Shown here one piece after another: positions 9,102 through 17,382 of a stretch of 64,000 nt of DNA. Origin of the DNA: Sediminicola sp963974715 (lineage in GTDB: Bacteria; Bacteroidota; Bacteroidia; Flavobacteriales; Flavobacteriaceae); NCBI GenBank assembly GCA_963974715.1, contig CAXBDK010000014.1, positions 1 to 64,000 of the forward strand. The letters run 5' to 3'. Position numbers and translations under genes: made by a program. The first letter of the stretch is position 1. The number at the start of each line of letters is the position of its first letter. The notes beneath the pieces were generated by a model. The model saw nothing but the letters and a program-made list of their open reading frames with translations, did no database searches and was not told the DNA's origin.

Positions 9102-10307
9102 CTAATCCGTCATCAATTCATCAAAATTTTCCAGCAAAAAGGATTTTTCCACGGTAAAATATCGACCCTTGGCTTCCAAAAGCTGCATAGAGGCATCTTG
9201 CCAAATCACTAATTTTTGATAACTGAGGGTATTGTCTTTGTTCTCCAGTTTCCAATCTTTTTTCAGCAACCGTCTTATTTGGGTCATGTCCGTCTTTATC
9301 CGTGTCCGATTTAATAGCTGCAAGGCGTCCAATGGACAAATATTGATTTCATTAAGGTCAAATTGTTCCATAGCAGCAAGCATTAGCGTTGCCAATTCCT
9401 TTTCGACTCTATTGCGGTTGTGCTGCACCAGATTTTTCAGAGCATTGGTTCTAATCTGTCCCGGTGTAAACCACATGCGTGTGGTGTGCTTTGTGGTAAG
9501 TTGGCGTTCTTTTAAAAAATAGAGAAAAGCCGGTATTTCATTTATGAGCATTTCCAGAAAATGGGTGCTCTCCTTCTTCAACAATGGAATTTTCAAAACC
9601 CAGAACCGGGTTTCATTTCCATCGATTTTTATAAAGTTATCTTCATTGTTACTGCAGAGGATAAACTTACCAAAGAATTCCACTTCCCTTTTGTCTTTGC
9701 CCTTGGCTTCCAGTTTATTGATGTTCGTAGTACTTAGGTATTTGATACGTTCGGTAAGCTCTTCCTTATTGAACAGGACTTCATCAATACAAATAAGCAG
9801 TTTATTCGCCCAATCGGCATTAAACTGGCTACCAAAACTATCATTGGTCAGATACGTCAGGTTATTGTCAAAGATGGCCTTGAGCCATTTTAGAAAAGTA
9901 CTCTTGCCTGTGGACCGCTCCTTGGAAACCAGACATAATATGGGCAACATCTGTACTGGTTTGGTATAGAGCAATTGGAGATAGTCCAGTCCTAGATCAT
10001 AGTGCTTTCCGAAAATATGCCGGATAAAGATCAGGGAGGTTTGCAAGTCTCCCTGTTCCGGTTCCTTACCCAATGAGGAATAGGTGTTATAGAAATTTAG
10101 GAATTCCTGTTTAAAATCGATGTGATTTGGAATACAAGTGAAGCCGTCATACTTGGGCACCTTGCTTAAGTAGTCCTTCCCATGGTCTTGTTTAATGGTA
10201 TGCTCACTCCAAGGGACTAAGTACTCATTGAAATGACCGGATATGGTCGGGGCTTTAACCAACTTATAAAAGGTGGTGCCCACACGGATATAGGGTATCT
10301 GTTTCAT
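9102..10307 (-). CDS. P-loop helicase / primase-helicase-like replication protein of a mobile element
   Basis: This 401-residue protein has a Walker A motif in VSKERSTGKSTF (about residues 127-138) and a Walker B motif in LLICIDEVLF (about residues 171-179). Downstream LLSTTN-type and FILCSNNED segments resemble sensor regions of superfamily 3 helicases (phage/plasmid primase-like C-terminal family, DUF5906). The N-terminal 110 residues carry no primase motif that I can see. The C-terminal 100 residues look like a winged-helix region. It probably unwinds element DNA together with the CHC2/Toprim primase encoded just downstream. It follows the small HTH gene and is the first large gene of the module. 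Confidence 0.78.
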   Translation of the reverse strand: MKQIPYIRVGTTFYKLVKAPTISGHFNEYLVPWSEHTIKQDHGKDYLSKVPKYDGFTCIPNHIDFKQEFLNFYNTYSSLGKEPEQGDLQTSLIFIRHIFGKHYDLGLDYLQLLYTKPVQMLPILCLVSKERSTGKSTFLKWLKAIFDNNLTYLTNDSFGSQFNADWANKLLICIDEVLFNKEELTERIKYLSTTNINKLEAKGKDKREVEFFGKFILCSNNEDNFIKIDGNETRFWVLKIPLLKKESTHFLEMLINEIPAFLYFLKERQLTTKHTTRMWFTPGQIRTNALKNLVQHNRNRVEKELATLMLAAMEQFDLNEINICPLDALQLLNRTRIKTDMTQIRRLLKKDWKLENKDNTLSYQKLVIWQDASMQLLEAKGRYFTVEKSFLLENFDELMTD

Positions 10308-10371
10308 AGGGATAGTTTTAACACCTTAAGACATTAAGGTGTATTAATATGTACTTGTATGAAAGTGTTAC

Positions 10372-10659
10372 CTAGTGAGTTTTATGGTGCTTGGTATCGG
10401 ACAAGGCCTCGACTTCAATGTCATGTTTTGACTTCTGTTTATTTTGAAGTAACCAATCCACAAGTTTCTTTTTATCAAAAAAGAGCATCTTGCCGTTGGG
10501 CTTTGAGTGTGGAATCGTTCCCGAGGCTGTTAGTTTATATAGGTAGCTTCTGGAAATTCCGGTATAGTCGGAGGCTTCATCAAAGGTCAAAACTTCTTTG
10601 TTTCCGATCAACAGTTTTTCTAAACGATCTAATCGTTCCAGTATTAAAATAGTGTCCAT
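10372..10659 (-). CDS. Excisionase-like helix-turn-helix protein
   Basis: This 95-residue protein has an N-terminal coiled helix (LERLDRLEKLLIG), then VLTFDEASDYTGISRSYLYKLTASGTIPHSKPNGKMLFFDKKKLVDWL. The latter is a textbook MerR-like/excisionase HTH (helix_turn_helix_17 family) common at the head of Bacteroidota mobile elements. A Lys-rich tail follows. It is the first gene of the minus-strand module, with about 65 bases to the helicase. It likely regulates the module or directs excision; which of the two cannot be told from sequence. Confidence 0.82.
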   Translation of the reverse strand: MDTILILERLDRLEKLLIGNKEVLTFDEASDYTGISRSYLYKLTASGTIPHSKPNGKMLFFDKKKLVDWLLQNKQKSKHDIEVEALSDTKHHKTH

Positions 10660-11167
10660 TTTTAATGTTTTTTTGGATTATAAAATGAACAAAAGCGCTT
10701 TTGTTTTCCCTTATGAGACTATGGAAGTAAAAATATAAAAAGTGGATATTGATAGAAGAAATAACTTCAATAAGTTATTCACAAACACTTGATAAACAAC
10801 ATTTTAAAATAATTATAATCAAAATTTATGAACTAGACAGACCTATAATTTTCTTTGGCATATTATGATAACAAATGGCATCAATTATAATTGAGGTCAA
10901 GGCTGGCATTTGATGGAATCTAAGAGTTGTTAACAATGAAAAAGAAGATGCTCAAGAAAAAAAAGAATTTAAAACGCTGATTTATAAAATTGGTTTTGGT
11001 TTAAGCATGTAGATATAAACCATTAAAAAATCAATGGTCATAATATGTTATCAATCAAATCAATACGCTTTAAATCTCAATTACAATCAATTGATATTAT
11101 TTAATATGAACCTTTCAGATAAATAAAAATGTTGTACCTATGTTGTACCCAGTCTATTTTTTAGAAA
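10660..11167. other. AT-rich gap between mobile module and tRNA-Met, no gene seen
   Basis: No frame longer than about 35 codons looks coding. The stretch is very AT-rich. Near its right end a 10-bp direct repeat, ATGTTGTACC, occurs at 11129-11138 and again at 11140-11149, one base apart, about 60 bases from the tRNA 3' end. An integrase gene would be expected in this position for a tRNA-integrated element, but none is present. Confidence 0.55.
11129..11149. repeat. Paired ATGTTGTACC repeats, candidate integrase arm sites
   Basis: Two identical 10-base words sit one base apart (11-base period). Arm-type sites for tyrosine integrases often look like this near an attachment site, and the distance to the tRNA 3' end fits. 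The function is inferred from position only. Confidence 0.4.
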
Positions 11168-11199
11168 TAAAAAAAGGGCTTCAATCTCTTAAAGCCCTT
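11168..11199 (-). terminator. Rho-independent terminator of tRNA-Met
   Basis: Read on the minus strand, AAGGGCTT and AAGCCCTT form an 8-bp stem with a 10-base loop, followed by a run of seven T. It lies just past the tRNA-Met 3' end on the same strand. Confidence 0.8.
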
Positions 11200-11209
11200 G
11201 TTGATACTG

Positions 11210-11284
11210 GTAGCGAGAGGGGGGCACGATCCCCCGACCTCCGGGTTATGAATCCGACGCTCTAACCAACTGAGCTACCTCGCC
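11210..11284 (-). tRNA. tRNA-Met (CAU), variant T-loop
   Basis: Read on the minus strand it starts GGCGAGGTAGCTCAG and folds into all four arms, with anticodon CAU in the loop TTCATAA. A CAU anticodon could also mean tRNA-Ile2 or initiator; the absence of initiator-type features suggests elongator Met, but the identity is not proven. The T-loop reads ATCGTGC where TTCGAGC is the rule, so positions 54 and 58 are swapped (A54, T58). The acceptor stem has G-U pairs at both ends. Its promoter is at 11305-11333. The 3' end faces the mobile module, so this gene is the likely integration site. Confidence 0.93.
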
Positions 11285-11304
11285 ATTGCTTTTTTAAGCG
11301 GCTG

Positions 11305-11333
11305 CAAATATAGTTTAATTTATTCCCAATCAA
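11305..11333 (-). promoter_or_regulatory. Bacteroidota-type promoter of tRNA-Met
   Basis: On the minus strand a TTG (11331-11333) is followed by 18 bases and TATATTTG (11305-11312), matching the TTG / TAnnTTTG consensus. It lies about 20 bases before the tRNA. Confidence 0.8.
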
Positions 11334-11417
11334 AATTCAAATGCTAAAATTATTATAGGGCATTTATTTTTTTATCATGTGGAATTATATATATTGTCCG
11401 CCGAAAACATGACAAGA

Positions 11418-11801
11418 ATGAGCGACAAAATTAAATTTGAAGTGGAGTTTGTAATACAATCCTCCCAATCCCTATTATATCAATATATATCAACGCCTTC
11501 GGGCCTTTCCGAATGGTTTGCCGACAATGTGAATTCCCGTGGGGAACTGTTTACCTTTATCTGGGACGAATCCGAGGAGGAAGCCAAACTTTTAAAGCGC
11601 AAAAGCGATGAATTCGTCCGTTTTACCTGGCTTGCAGCTGGCGACGATAGTTATTTTGAAATGAAGATCATTGTGGATGAGATTACCTCGGACGTTTCCC
11701 TTTTCATAACCGATTTTGCCGAAGCCGATGAAGTGGACGAGTCCAAGATGTTATGGGAAAACCAAATATCCAGTCTTAAACAAGTTTTGGGATCCTCCTA
11801 G
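11418..11801 (+). CDS. START/AHSA1-like domain protein
   Basis: This 127-residue protein starts MSDKIKFEVEFVIQSSQSLLYQYIS. I prefer the ATG at 11418 because family members start here; in-frame ATGs at 11409 and 11379 give longer N-termini without homologous character. The pattern SLLYQYISTPSGLSEWFADNV, then FTFIWDESEEEAKLLKRK, then FEMKIIVDEITSDVSLFITDFAE, then W-NQISSLKQVLG is that of the AHSA1/START-like fold found as a short stand-alone protein in Flavobacteriia. The function is unknown; lipid or ligand binding is the fold's general role. A strong terminator follows at 11833-11855. Confidence 0.75.
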   Translation: MSDKIKFEVEFVIQSSQSLLYQYISTPSGLSEWFADNVNSRGELFTFIWDESEEEAKLLKRKSDEFVRFTWLAAGDDSYFEMKIIVDEITSDVSLFITDFAEADEVDESKMLWENQISSLKQVLGSS

Positions 11802-11832
11802 GGATTTTAAGGCTTAAAACAATACCTTTGGG

Positions 11833-11855
11833 CCTTGAATTTTCAAGGCTTTTTT
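11833..11855 (+). terminator. Terminator after the START-like gene, touching the next start codon
   Basis: GCCTTGA and TCAAGGC pair around ATTT and are followed by seven T. The next gene's ATG at 11857 begins one base after the T run, leaving no room for a normal ribosome-binding site outside the hairpin. Confidence 0.75.
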
Positions 11856-11856
11856 T

Positions 11857-12705
11857 ATGGTGAACTTTAATGGGGACCTACTTCCCGATAATACTCCTTA
11901 TCTGGACCATAATAATAGGGGACTGCGCTATGGCGATGCCCTTTTTGAATCGATACGGGTGGTGAACGGTAAGATTTTCTTTTGGGAAGATCATTATTTA
12001 AGGCTGATGGCTTCCATGCGCATCCTTCGCATGGAAATTCCCATGGATTTTACAATGGAGTTTCTGGAAGGGGCGATAATGGGCGCCATTTCGGCCAACG
12101 GCTTGGAAAAAGGAGCGGCTAGGGTACGGTTTTCCGTGTTTAGGAACGATGGGGGACTTTATCTTCCCGTGACAAACGATATTTCCTATATTATTGAAAC
12201 GGGACCTTTGGATTCGCCATTTTTTACGCTCGGGCAAGGGGCGTACGAAGTGGAACTGTTCAAGGATTTTTATATAAATCCCGATATGCTGAGCACCCTT
12301 AAGACCAATAACAAGATCACCAACGTATTGGGCAGCATTTTTGCCAGTGAAAATGGTTATCGGAACTGCCTGTTGCTCAATACACGTAAAGAGGTGGTGG
12401 AAGCCCTTAACGGGAATATTTTTCTGGTACGGGACGGGCATATCAAGACCCCTCCCAAAAGCGATGGTTGCTTGAACGGGATCATACGCAAGAAACTATT
12501 GGAACTTTTGACAAAACTACCGGACTATACTTTTGAGGAAGCGTCCATTTCCCCCTTCGATCTACAAAAGGCCGATGAACTCTTCATTACCAATGCGATC
12601 TTTGGGATAAGGCCCATTACCAAATACAGGAAAAAGGAATTCGGGACCACGGTCGCGCTAAACCTATTGGGCAAGTTGAACGCTGCTGCCCGTTTGGGAA
12701 GTTAA
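11857..12705 (+). CDS. Class-IV PLP aminotransferase (aminodeoxychorismate lyase / branched-chain type)
   Basis: This 282-residue fold-type IV PLP enzyme shows NRGLRYGDALFESIRV (about residues 20-35), the PLP lysine in STLKTNNKITNVLGS (about Lys149), and the C-terminal NGIIRKKLLEL, ADELFITNAIFGIRPI phosphate-binding signature. Length is normal. Members act either as 4-amino-4-deoxychorismate lyase (PabC, folate pathway) or as branched-chain or D-amino acid aminotransferases. The absence of a classical IlvE signature and the solitary context favour a PabC-like role, which is only a lean. The gene begins right after a terminator hairpin, so its promoter may lie within the upstream gene. Confidence 0.85.
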   Translation: MVNFNGDLLPDNTPYLDHNNRGLRYGDALFESIRVVNGKIFFWEDHYLRLMASMRILRMEIPMDFTMEFLEGAIMGAISANGLEKGAARVRFSVFRNDGGLYLPVTNDISYIIETGPLDSPFFTLGQGAYEVELFKDFYINPDMLSTLKTNNKITNVLGSIFASENGYRNCLLLNTRKEVVEALNGNIFLVRDGHIKTPPKSDGCLNGIIRKKLLELLTKLPDYTFEEASISPFDLQKADELFITNAIFGIRPITKYRKKEFGTTVALNLLGKLNAAARLGS

Positions 12706-12781
12706 GACCTGTGCGAGGAATGGAAAAAAATGATTTGGCACCTCATTTTCGGGGATAAGAAGGCCTATACGCCATAATCCC

Positions 12782-13342
12782 CTAGTTTAGATTGGGATTT
12801 TCGGGCGAATTGGACCAGAGTAGGTAATTGCCGCCCAATTCGATCATCTTTTCCTTCCAAAATGTTACGGGCGACTTGTGGATGATATCACTTTTGTATT
12901 TGTTCCTTACCACTACCCATGATCTGGAATTGAGCTCTTGGAGCAGTTGTAGGGAATTCCATCCGGAGTATCCCAAGAAGAAACGGATATCCTCCTCGGT
13001 AATGACCAGACTGTTTACCAGGTCCACTATTTTTTCAAAATTGCCTCCCCAATAGATACCGTTGGAAATCTCGATACTGCCCTCTACCAAATGGGGCACC
13101 TTATGTATAAAATAGAGATTGTCCTGTTCTACCGGCCCTCCATTGTAGACCTGCAAGGGCACACTTATTTCCGTGATAAGCTCATTGATACTGTACTCCA
13201 AGGGTTTGTTGAGTATAAAACCTACGGACCCTTCTGTATTGTGTTCCGCCAAGAGGACTACGGACCTGTTAAAGGAGACGTCCCCGGTCAAACTCGGTTC
13301 TGCGATAAGAAGGCTTCCTTTTGTTGGTTCTAGGCTCACCAT
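12782..13342 (-). CDS. YqgE/AlgH family protein
   Basis: This 186-residue protein carries the family signature near the start: PTKGSLLIAEPSLTGDVSFNRSVVLLAEHNTEGSVGFILNKPL. Later come YNGGPVEQDNLYFIH and FFLGYSGWNSLQLLQEL. Length is normal for the DUF179 family. No activity is established for the family. It follows the HU gene on the same strand but a terminator separates them, so it probably has its own promoter. Confidence 0.93.
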   Translation of the reverse strand: MVSLEPTKGSLLIAEPSLTGDVSFNRSVVLLAEHNTEGSVGFILNKPLEYSINELITEISVPLQVYNGGPVEQDNLYFIHKVPHLVEGSIEISNGIYWGGNFEKIVDLVNSLVITEEDIRFFLGYSGWNSLQLLQELNSRSWVVVRNKYKSDIIHKSPVTFWKEKMIELGGNYLLWSNSPENPNLN

Positions 13343-13386
13343 GGAGGGTCGGTTTTTATTAAAAATAAGACAAATTCCCTTGAAAA

Positions 13387-13420
13387 CAAAAAGACACCCC
13401 TATTAAGGAGTGTCTTTTCT
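13387..13420 (-). terminator. Terminator of the HU gene
   Basis: On the minus strand AAAAGACAC and GTGTCTTTTT form a stem with a 12-base loop and a T-rich tail, just after the HU stop codon. The A-rich left arm would let it work on either strand. Confidence 0.75.
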
Positions 13421-13438
13421 CTATTTTATTGATATAAA

Positions 13439-13711
13439 TTAGTTTACTGCACTGGCCAATTCGGCACCTGCTTTAAACTTTACAACTTTTTTAGCTGCAA
13501 TCTGGATGGTTTTTCCAGTTTGTGGATTTCTACCTTCCCTAGCTTCCCTACTGGAGACGGACCAAGATCCGAAACCTACCAAAGAAACCCTACCACCTTT
13601 TTTTAGCGATCCCTCAATGTTCCCCAAAAAAGATTCCAAAGCTTTCTTTGCCGCTGCTTTTGTGATGCCAGCGTCTGCTGCCATTGCATCGATTAATTCT
13701 GTTTTGTTCAT
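13439..13711 (-). CDS. HU family DNA-binding protein
   Basis: This 90-residue histone-like protein begins MNKTELIDAMAADAGITKAAAKKALESFLGNI (dimerization helices). It then has GRVSLVGFGSWSVSSREAREGRNPQTGKTIQIAAKKVVKFKAGAEL, the beta-arm with the GRNPQTG signature that inserts into the minor groove. Length is exactly the family standard. It bends and compacts DNA in the nucleoid. A consensus promoter lies 46-75 bases upstream of its start and a strong terminator follows, so it is a single-gene unit. Confidence 0.97.
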   Translation of the reverse strand: MNKTELIDAMAADAGITKAAAKKALESFLGNIEGSLKKGGRVSLVGFGSWSVSSREAREGRNPQTGKTIQIAAKKVVKFKAGAELASAVN

Positions 13712-13756
13712 AATTGAATTAAATTAATTGTTGTTAAAATAATTTTTAGACTGTAA

Positions 13757-13786
13757 CAAATTTATACGGATTTGCGGTTAACACAA
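13757..13786 (-). promoter_or_regulatory. Bacteroidota-type promoter of the HU gene
   Basis: On the minus strand TTG (13784-13786), 19 bases, then TAAATTTG (13757-13764) match the TTG / TAnnTTTG consensus with optimal spacing. The start codon is 46 bases further on. Confidence 0.82.
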
Positions 13787-13887
13787 GTAAAATCAAGGGA
13801 AATGCAGGTTTTTGTTAATAACTTGAAATCTTTGTTGATAAAGTAGGGCTTTTTTTACGTTTCTCGCAGCCCAATGATACCAAGGGT

Positions 13888-14835
13888 TTAACGAACATAT
13901 GCATTTTCCGAGAATTTCATCCCGTTCAGAACGTCCGTTGCGCCCATTTTCTTTTTGCCGGGAAGCTGCAGTTCCAACAGGTTTATAAAACCGCCCTTTA
14001 CCGCTACCTTCAGACTCTTTCTACTAACTACCAACCGCCCTGTTTCGTAAAGATGGTCCCCTGCTTCCATGGTGGCGGAATACACTTTTAGCAACTGCGG
14101 CCCCTCCCCATCGTATAGGGTGGTCCAAGCCCCGGGGTAGGGACTGAGTCCACGAATATGGTCATAGATCTGTTTAAGGGACTTGTTCCAATCAATGGCG
14201 CAGGTATCACGGTGTATCTTATGCGCCTGTTTTAAGGGGCCATCTTCCGTCTGTACCTTCGTTTCCACCGTTCCAGATGCAATTGTTTCAAGGGTCTTTA
14301 ACACCAGATCGCCCCCCAGGACCATCAAACGGTCATGAAGGCTACCCGCAGTGTCCTCCATTGTGATCGGGACGGTTGCCTGTAGGATTATTTCTCCGGT
14401 GTCGATCTTATCGTCCAAAAAGAAGGTGGTGGCACCCGTTTGCACCTCTCCGTTCATTATGGCCCAATTGATCGGTGCGGCGCCCCTATAATGCGGCAGG
14501 AGGGAGGCATGTAGGTTAAAGGTGCCCAACGGTGGCATCTCCCAGACGGATCTTGGCAACATCCTAAAGGCCACGACTACTTGTACATCTGCCTTTAGGG
14601 CCCTTAGGGAATCCAAAAAATGCGGGTCCTTTAAGTTGGTGGGCTGCAATAGGGCCAACCCCTTGTGCGCTGCATATTGTTTTACTGCCGATTCCTGTAG
14701 TTTTCTGCCCCTTCCTGCCGGTTTATCGGCAGCGGTAACCACCCCTACCACCGAATGCCCATCCTGTAGCAGGCGGTCCAATATGCCCACAGCAAAATCC
14801 GGGGTCCCCATAAACACGATCCGTAATGTTCCCAT
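13888..14835 (-). CDS. fmt: Methionyl-tRNA formyltransferase
   Basis: This 315-residue enzyme formylates initiator Met-tRNA using 10-formyl-tetrahydrofolate. It begins LRIVFMGTPDFAVGILDRLL and has the folate-binding region around FNLHASLLPHYRGAAPINWAIMNGEVQTGATTFFLDDKIDTG, which contains the catalytic Asn-His and the SLLPHYRG motif. The C-terminal OB domain is present (PGAWTTLY, NLLELQLPGKKKM). Full length is normal. Its start lies one base after the RecQ stop, so fmt, recQ and the NadR-like ATPase gene are one operon. Confidence 0.97.
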   Translation of the reverse strand: MGTLRIVFMGTPDFAVGILDRLLQDGHSVVGVVTAADKPAGRGRKLQESAVKQYAAHKGLALLQPTNLKDPHFLDSLRALKADVQVVVAFRMLPRSVWEMPPLGTFNLHASLLPHYRGAAPINWAIMNGEVQTGATTFFLDDKIDTGEIILQATVPITMEDTAGSLHDRLMVLGGDLVLKTLETIASGTVETKVQTEDGPLKQAHKIHRDTCAIDWNKSLKQIYDHIRGLSPYPGAWTTLYDGEGPQLLKVYSATMEAGDHLYETGRLVVSRKSLKVAVKGGFINLLELQLPGKKKMGATDVLNGMKFSENAYVR

Positions 14836-14836
14836 T

Positions 14837-16738
14837 TCAATTTTTTTTATACTCGTTTCTGTTTGTCAACGTTATTTTATCTTCCTCCAATAATTGCTGT
14901 AGGACCCTCAGTACCGTTTCTTCCCTGTAGGGCAGCGAAAGAATCATCGCCCTGGAGGATTTTGGCCCACTATCCAGCAAAGCTAGTATTTCCTGTTTTA
15001 CCAATTGCAGCACATCCCGATCGACCCCTCTTTTTTTTAGACAGACATCACATTGGCCGCATTCGTCGCCCTCTTCCCCAAAGTAACCCAATAGCTGTTG
15101 GTTACGGCATACGGCATCGTTGTTGATGTACGCCAGCATACGTTCAATATTATCTATTTTCATCTGCTGCTGTTCCCTAACCTTATCGGCGAAAAGGTTG
15201 ATCGTTCTCCCATCTTCCCGGGGAACCAGAAAAATGAGTTCCAGATCGCTCTCCTGTGCATTCATAACGATGATGCCATCGGTTTGCAGACGCTCCAATA
15301 CCACTAAGACCTGTTGTTCGGCTACGTTCGCTTTTTTAGCGATCAGATGGGGGTTTACGGTCACGGGATGTTCAAAAATACCGCCATAGGTCCGTAAAAT
15401 TGTTTTAATGATCGGGGCCATGGGAAGATGTCGATCCAAGTAGGAGAAAATTTCCGCTTTTTGGGCGGTAAACTGCACTGTAAGTTTCCGGGCAAAGGAT
15501 TCGGAAAGGGATATGACCGAATTCTGGTCCAAGACCCTGAGGCCGTTGTAGGCCAAAATGGGGTTCAACTGGTAGGCATCGCAGAATTTATTGAAGTGCA
15601 ACTGAAATATTTCCTCCGGGGCCTCCCCATAGGCTACCTGGAAATAGTTGTTCAGTTTTAGGTAGAGCAATTTTAAGAACGGTACATCAGGGAGCACCCC
15701 CAAAAATTGCTTCTTTAACTGAACGGCGTCGGCTGGATTGGTGATGAGAACGGCCTTGGCAGCTTGCCCGTTCCTTCCTGCCCTCCCAGCTTCCTGATAA
15801 TAATTTTCAAGGCTGCTTGGAATATGATAGTGGACCACCAATTCTACGTCCGGTTTATCTATGCCCATTCCAAAGGCATTTGTGGCAACCATGGTAGGGA
15901 CGGTATCGTTAAGCCATAGGTCCATTTTTTTCTTCTTATCCCGCTTTGGTATTCCCCCATGGAAAAAGTCGGCCCGATGGCCCATGCCGTTCAGAAAATC
16001 GGATATTTCCTTGCTTGCCCTTCTGCTTCCCACATAGACAATGGCACTTTTCCGCAGTTTGTGGAAATGTTTTTTTAACAGGAACCGCTTGTCCTCATGC
16101 CGGACCACGTTAAAAGCGATGTTCGAACGGGCAAAGGAATCCTTAAATACCGTTGGGTTCAGTAGGCCCAGATTTTCCATAATGTCACGGGCCACTTTAG
16201 GGGTGGCAGTGGCGGTAAGTGCGATCATGGGGGACTGGGGCAGCAATTCCCTTAAGAGGGCACAGTTGCGGTAGGCCGGTCTAAAATCATGTCCCCATTG
16301 GGATATACAATGGGCCTCGTCTATGGCGATCAGGCTTACTTGCATCTGTCGGATCCTTTCCTGCACCAGGTCCTGTTGTAATCTTTCGGGGGAAAGGTAT
16401 AAGAACTTATAGTTGCCATAAAGGCAATTGTCCAATAGGTCCATTACCTCCCTATAGGGAATTCCCCCCGTAAGGGCAATGGCCTTTATCCCTTGTTTCT
16501 TTAAGGTGTCCACTTGATTGTTGATTAGGGCGATCAAGGGCGATACCACTATACAGATGCCCTCCGATGCCAGTGCAGGTACCTGATAACAGACCGATTT
16601 TCCCCCACCAGTTGGCAATAGGGCCAGCACATCCTGTCCCGAAAGCACTGAGGTCACTATTTTTTGCTGGGAGCCCCGGAAGTTGGAAAAACCCCAGTAT
16701 TTTGATAATATTTTATGGGGGTCTTTGGGCACGATCAA
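14837..16738 (-). CDS. recQ: ATP-dependent DNA helicase RecQ
   Basis: This 633-residue 3'-to-5' helicase acts in recombination and fork repair. It has FRGSQQKIV, Walker A LLPTGGGKSVCYQVPA (about residues 40-55), DEAHCISQWGHDFRP (motif II), TATATPKV (motif III) and IDKPDVELVVHYHIPSSLENYYQEAGRAGRNG (motifs V-VI). The RecQ-C zinc site is intact (CRNQQLLGYFGE, CGQCDVC). No HRDC domain is evident; the C-terminal 60 residues look like a winged helix. The start codon is TTG at 16738, overlapping the stop of the upstream ATPase gene (TTGA), which suggests coupling. Confidence 0.95.
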   Translation of the reverse strand: MIVPKDPHKILSKYWGFSNFRGSQQKIVTSVLSGQDVLALLPTGGGKSVCYQVPALASEGICIVVSPLIALINNQVDTLKKQGIKAIALTGGIPYREVMDLLDNCLYGNYKFLYLSPERLQQDLVQERIRQMQVSLIAIDEAHCISQWGHDFRPAYRNCALLRELLPQSPMIALTATATPKVARDIMENLGLLNPTVFKDSFARSNIAFNVVRHEDKRFLLKKHFHKLRKSAIVYVGSRRASKEISDFLNGMGHRADFFHGGIPKRDKKKKMDLWLNDTVPTMVATNAFGMGIDKPDVELVVHYHIPSSLENYYQEAGRAGRNGQAAKAVLITNPADAVQLKKQFLGVLPDVPFLKLLYLKLNNYFQVAYGEAPEEIFQLHFNKFCDAYQLNPILAYNGLRVLDQNSVISLSESFARKLTVQFTAQKAEIFSYLDRHLPMAPIIKTILRTYGGIFEHPVTVNPHLIAKKANVAEQQVLVVLERLQTDGIIVMNAQESDLELIFLVPREDGRTINLFADKVREQQQMKIDNIERMLAYINNDAVCRNQQLLGYFGEEGDECGQCDVCLKKRGVDRDVLQLVKQEILALLDSGPKSSRAMILSLPYREETVLRVLQQLLEEDKITLTNRNEYKKN

Positions 16739-17295
16739 TATTTTAACGACGCTAGGATAAAATTACACCTTTCCTCCACTCCGTATTTAGGAACCGTAAT
16801 GATGCTATGACCAAACTGTTGATATGCTGATTCCAGGTGAGCGTGGATACGGAGCGATTCCCCAAAACTTTCAAAACGCTCACTGTCGGCCACATAGATT
16901 TCCTCCCAAGGGGGCAATAAAAAGACCTGATCGTAGCTATGGTCCTTACAAGCTTGTAAAAAGGTATCGTCCACCTCCTGTCCAAAGCAGTACATATATG
17001 CCACTACGTCGTGAATGCCCCTGTCGAAAAATACGGGGTCATGTTTTTCGTGCAGGGCCTCGTTATATTGTGCCATCCGTGCACGAAGTATCCTGCGATT
17101 GAATTCCAAAGGGTCTGCCACCGACAGGATTGGATTGGTGGTAAAGGAGGAGATGCCCTCTTCCCTTCCGGTTTCGATGGTCATGGTCCGGATCACCTCA
17201 TGTTGGCAGAAATATCCCTTTTCCTCCAAAATTCGGATAACGGAGGTTTTTCCGGTACTGGGGCCGCCGGTGACAACAATTTTTTTTGGTTCCAA
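16735..17295 (-). CDS. NadR-like P-loop ATPase/kinase
   Basis: This protein of about 186 residues begins LEPKKIVVTGGPSTGKTSVIRILEEKGYFC. I use the TTG at 17295, because a longer frame from 17514 would run 130 bases into the divergent DUF493 gene and carries no recognisable sequence. The Walker A is GGPSTGKT; FFDRGIHDVVAYMYCFG and VFLLPPWEEIYVADSERFESFGESLRIHAHLESAYQQFGH match the AAA_28/NadR-kinase-like family (a DR-G motif, a PPW-xxxxxD-R lid). Members are predicted small-molecule kinases; the substrate is unknown. It is the first gene of the operon with recQ and fmt. Confidence 0.8.
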   Translation of the reverse strand: MEPKKIVVTGGPSTGKTSVIRILEEKGYFCQHEVIRTMTIETGREEGISSFTTNPILSVADPLEFNRRILRARMAQYNEALHEKHDPVFFDRGIHDVVAYMYCFGQEVDDTFLQACKDHSYDQVFLLPPWEEIYVADSERFESFGESLRIHAHLESAYQQFGHSIITVPKYGVEERCNFILASLKY

Positions 17296-17382
17296 AAAAT
17301 AAGGTTTATAGATACAAAGTAATGAAATAGGCACTAGACTAAAAAATTGCAAAGGTTGCTTTATATTTGCAAAAAGAACTGA

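Noticed and set aside
10900..11020. Integrase remnant near tRNA-Met
   Set aside because: The Lys-rich short frames there (for example NNEKEDAQEKKEFKTLIYK) show none of the tyrosine-recombinase motifs.
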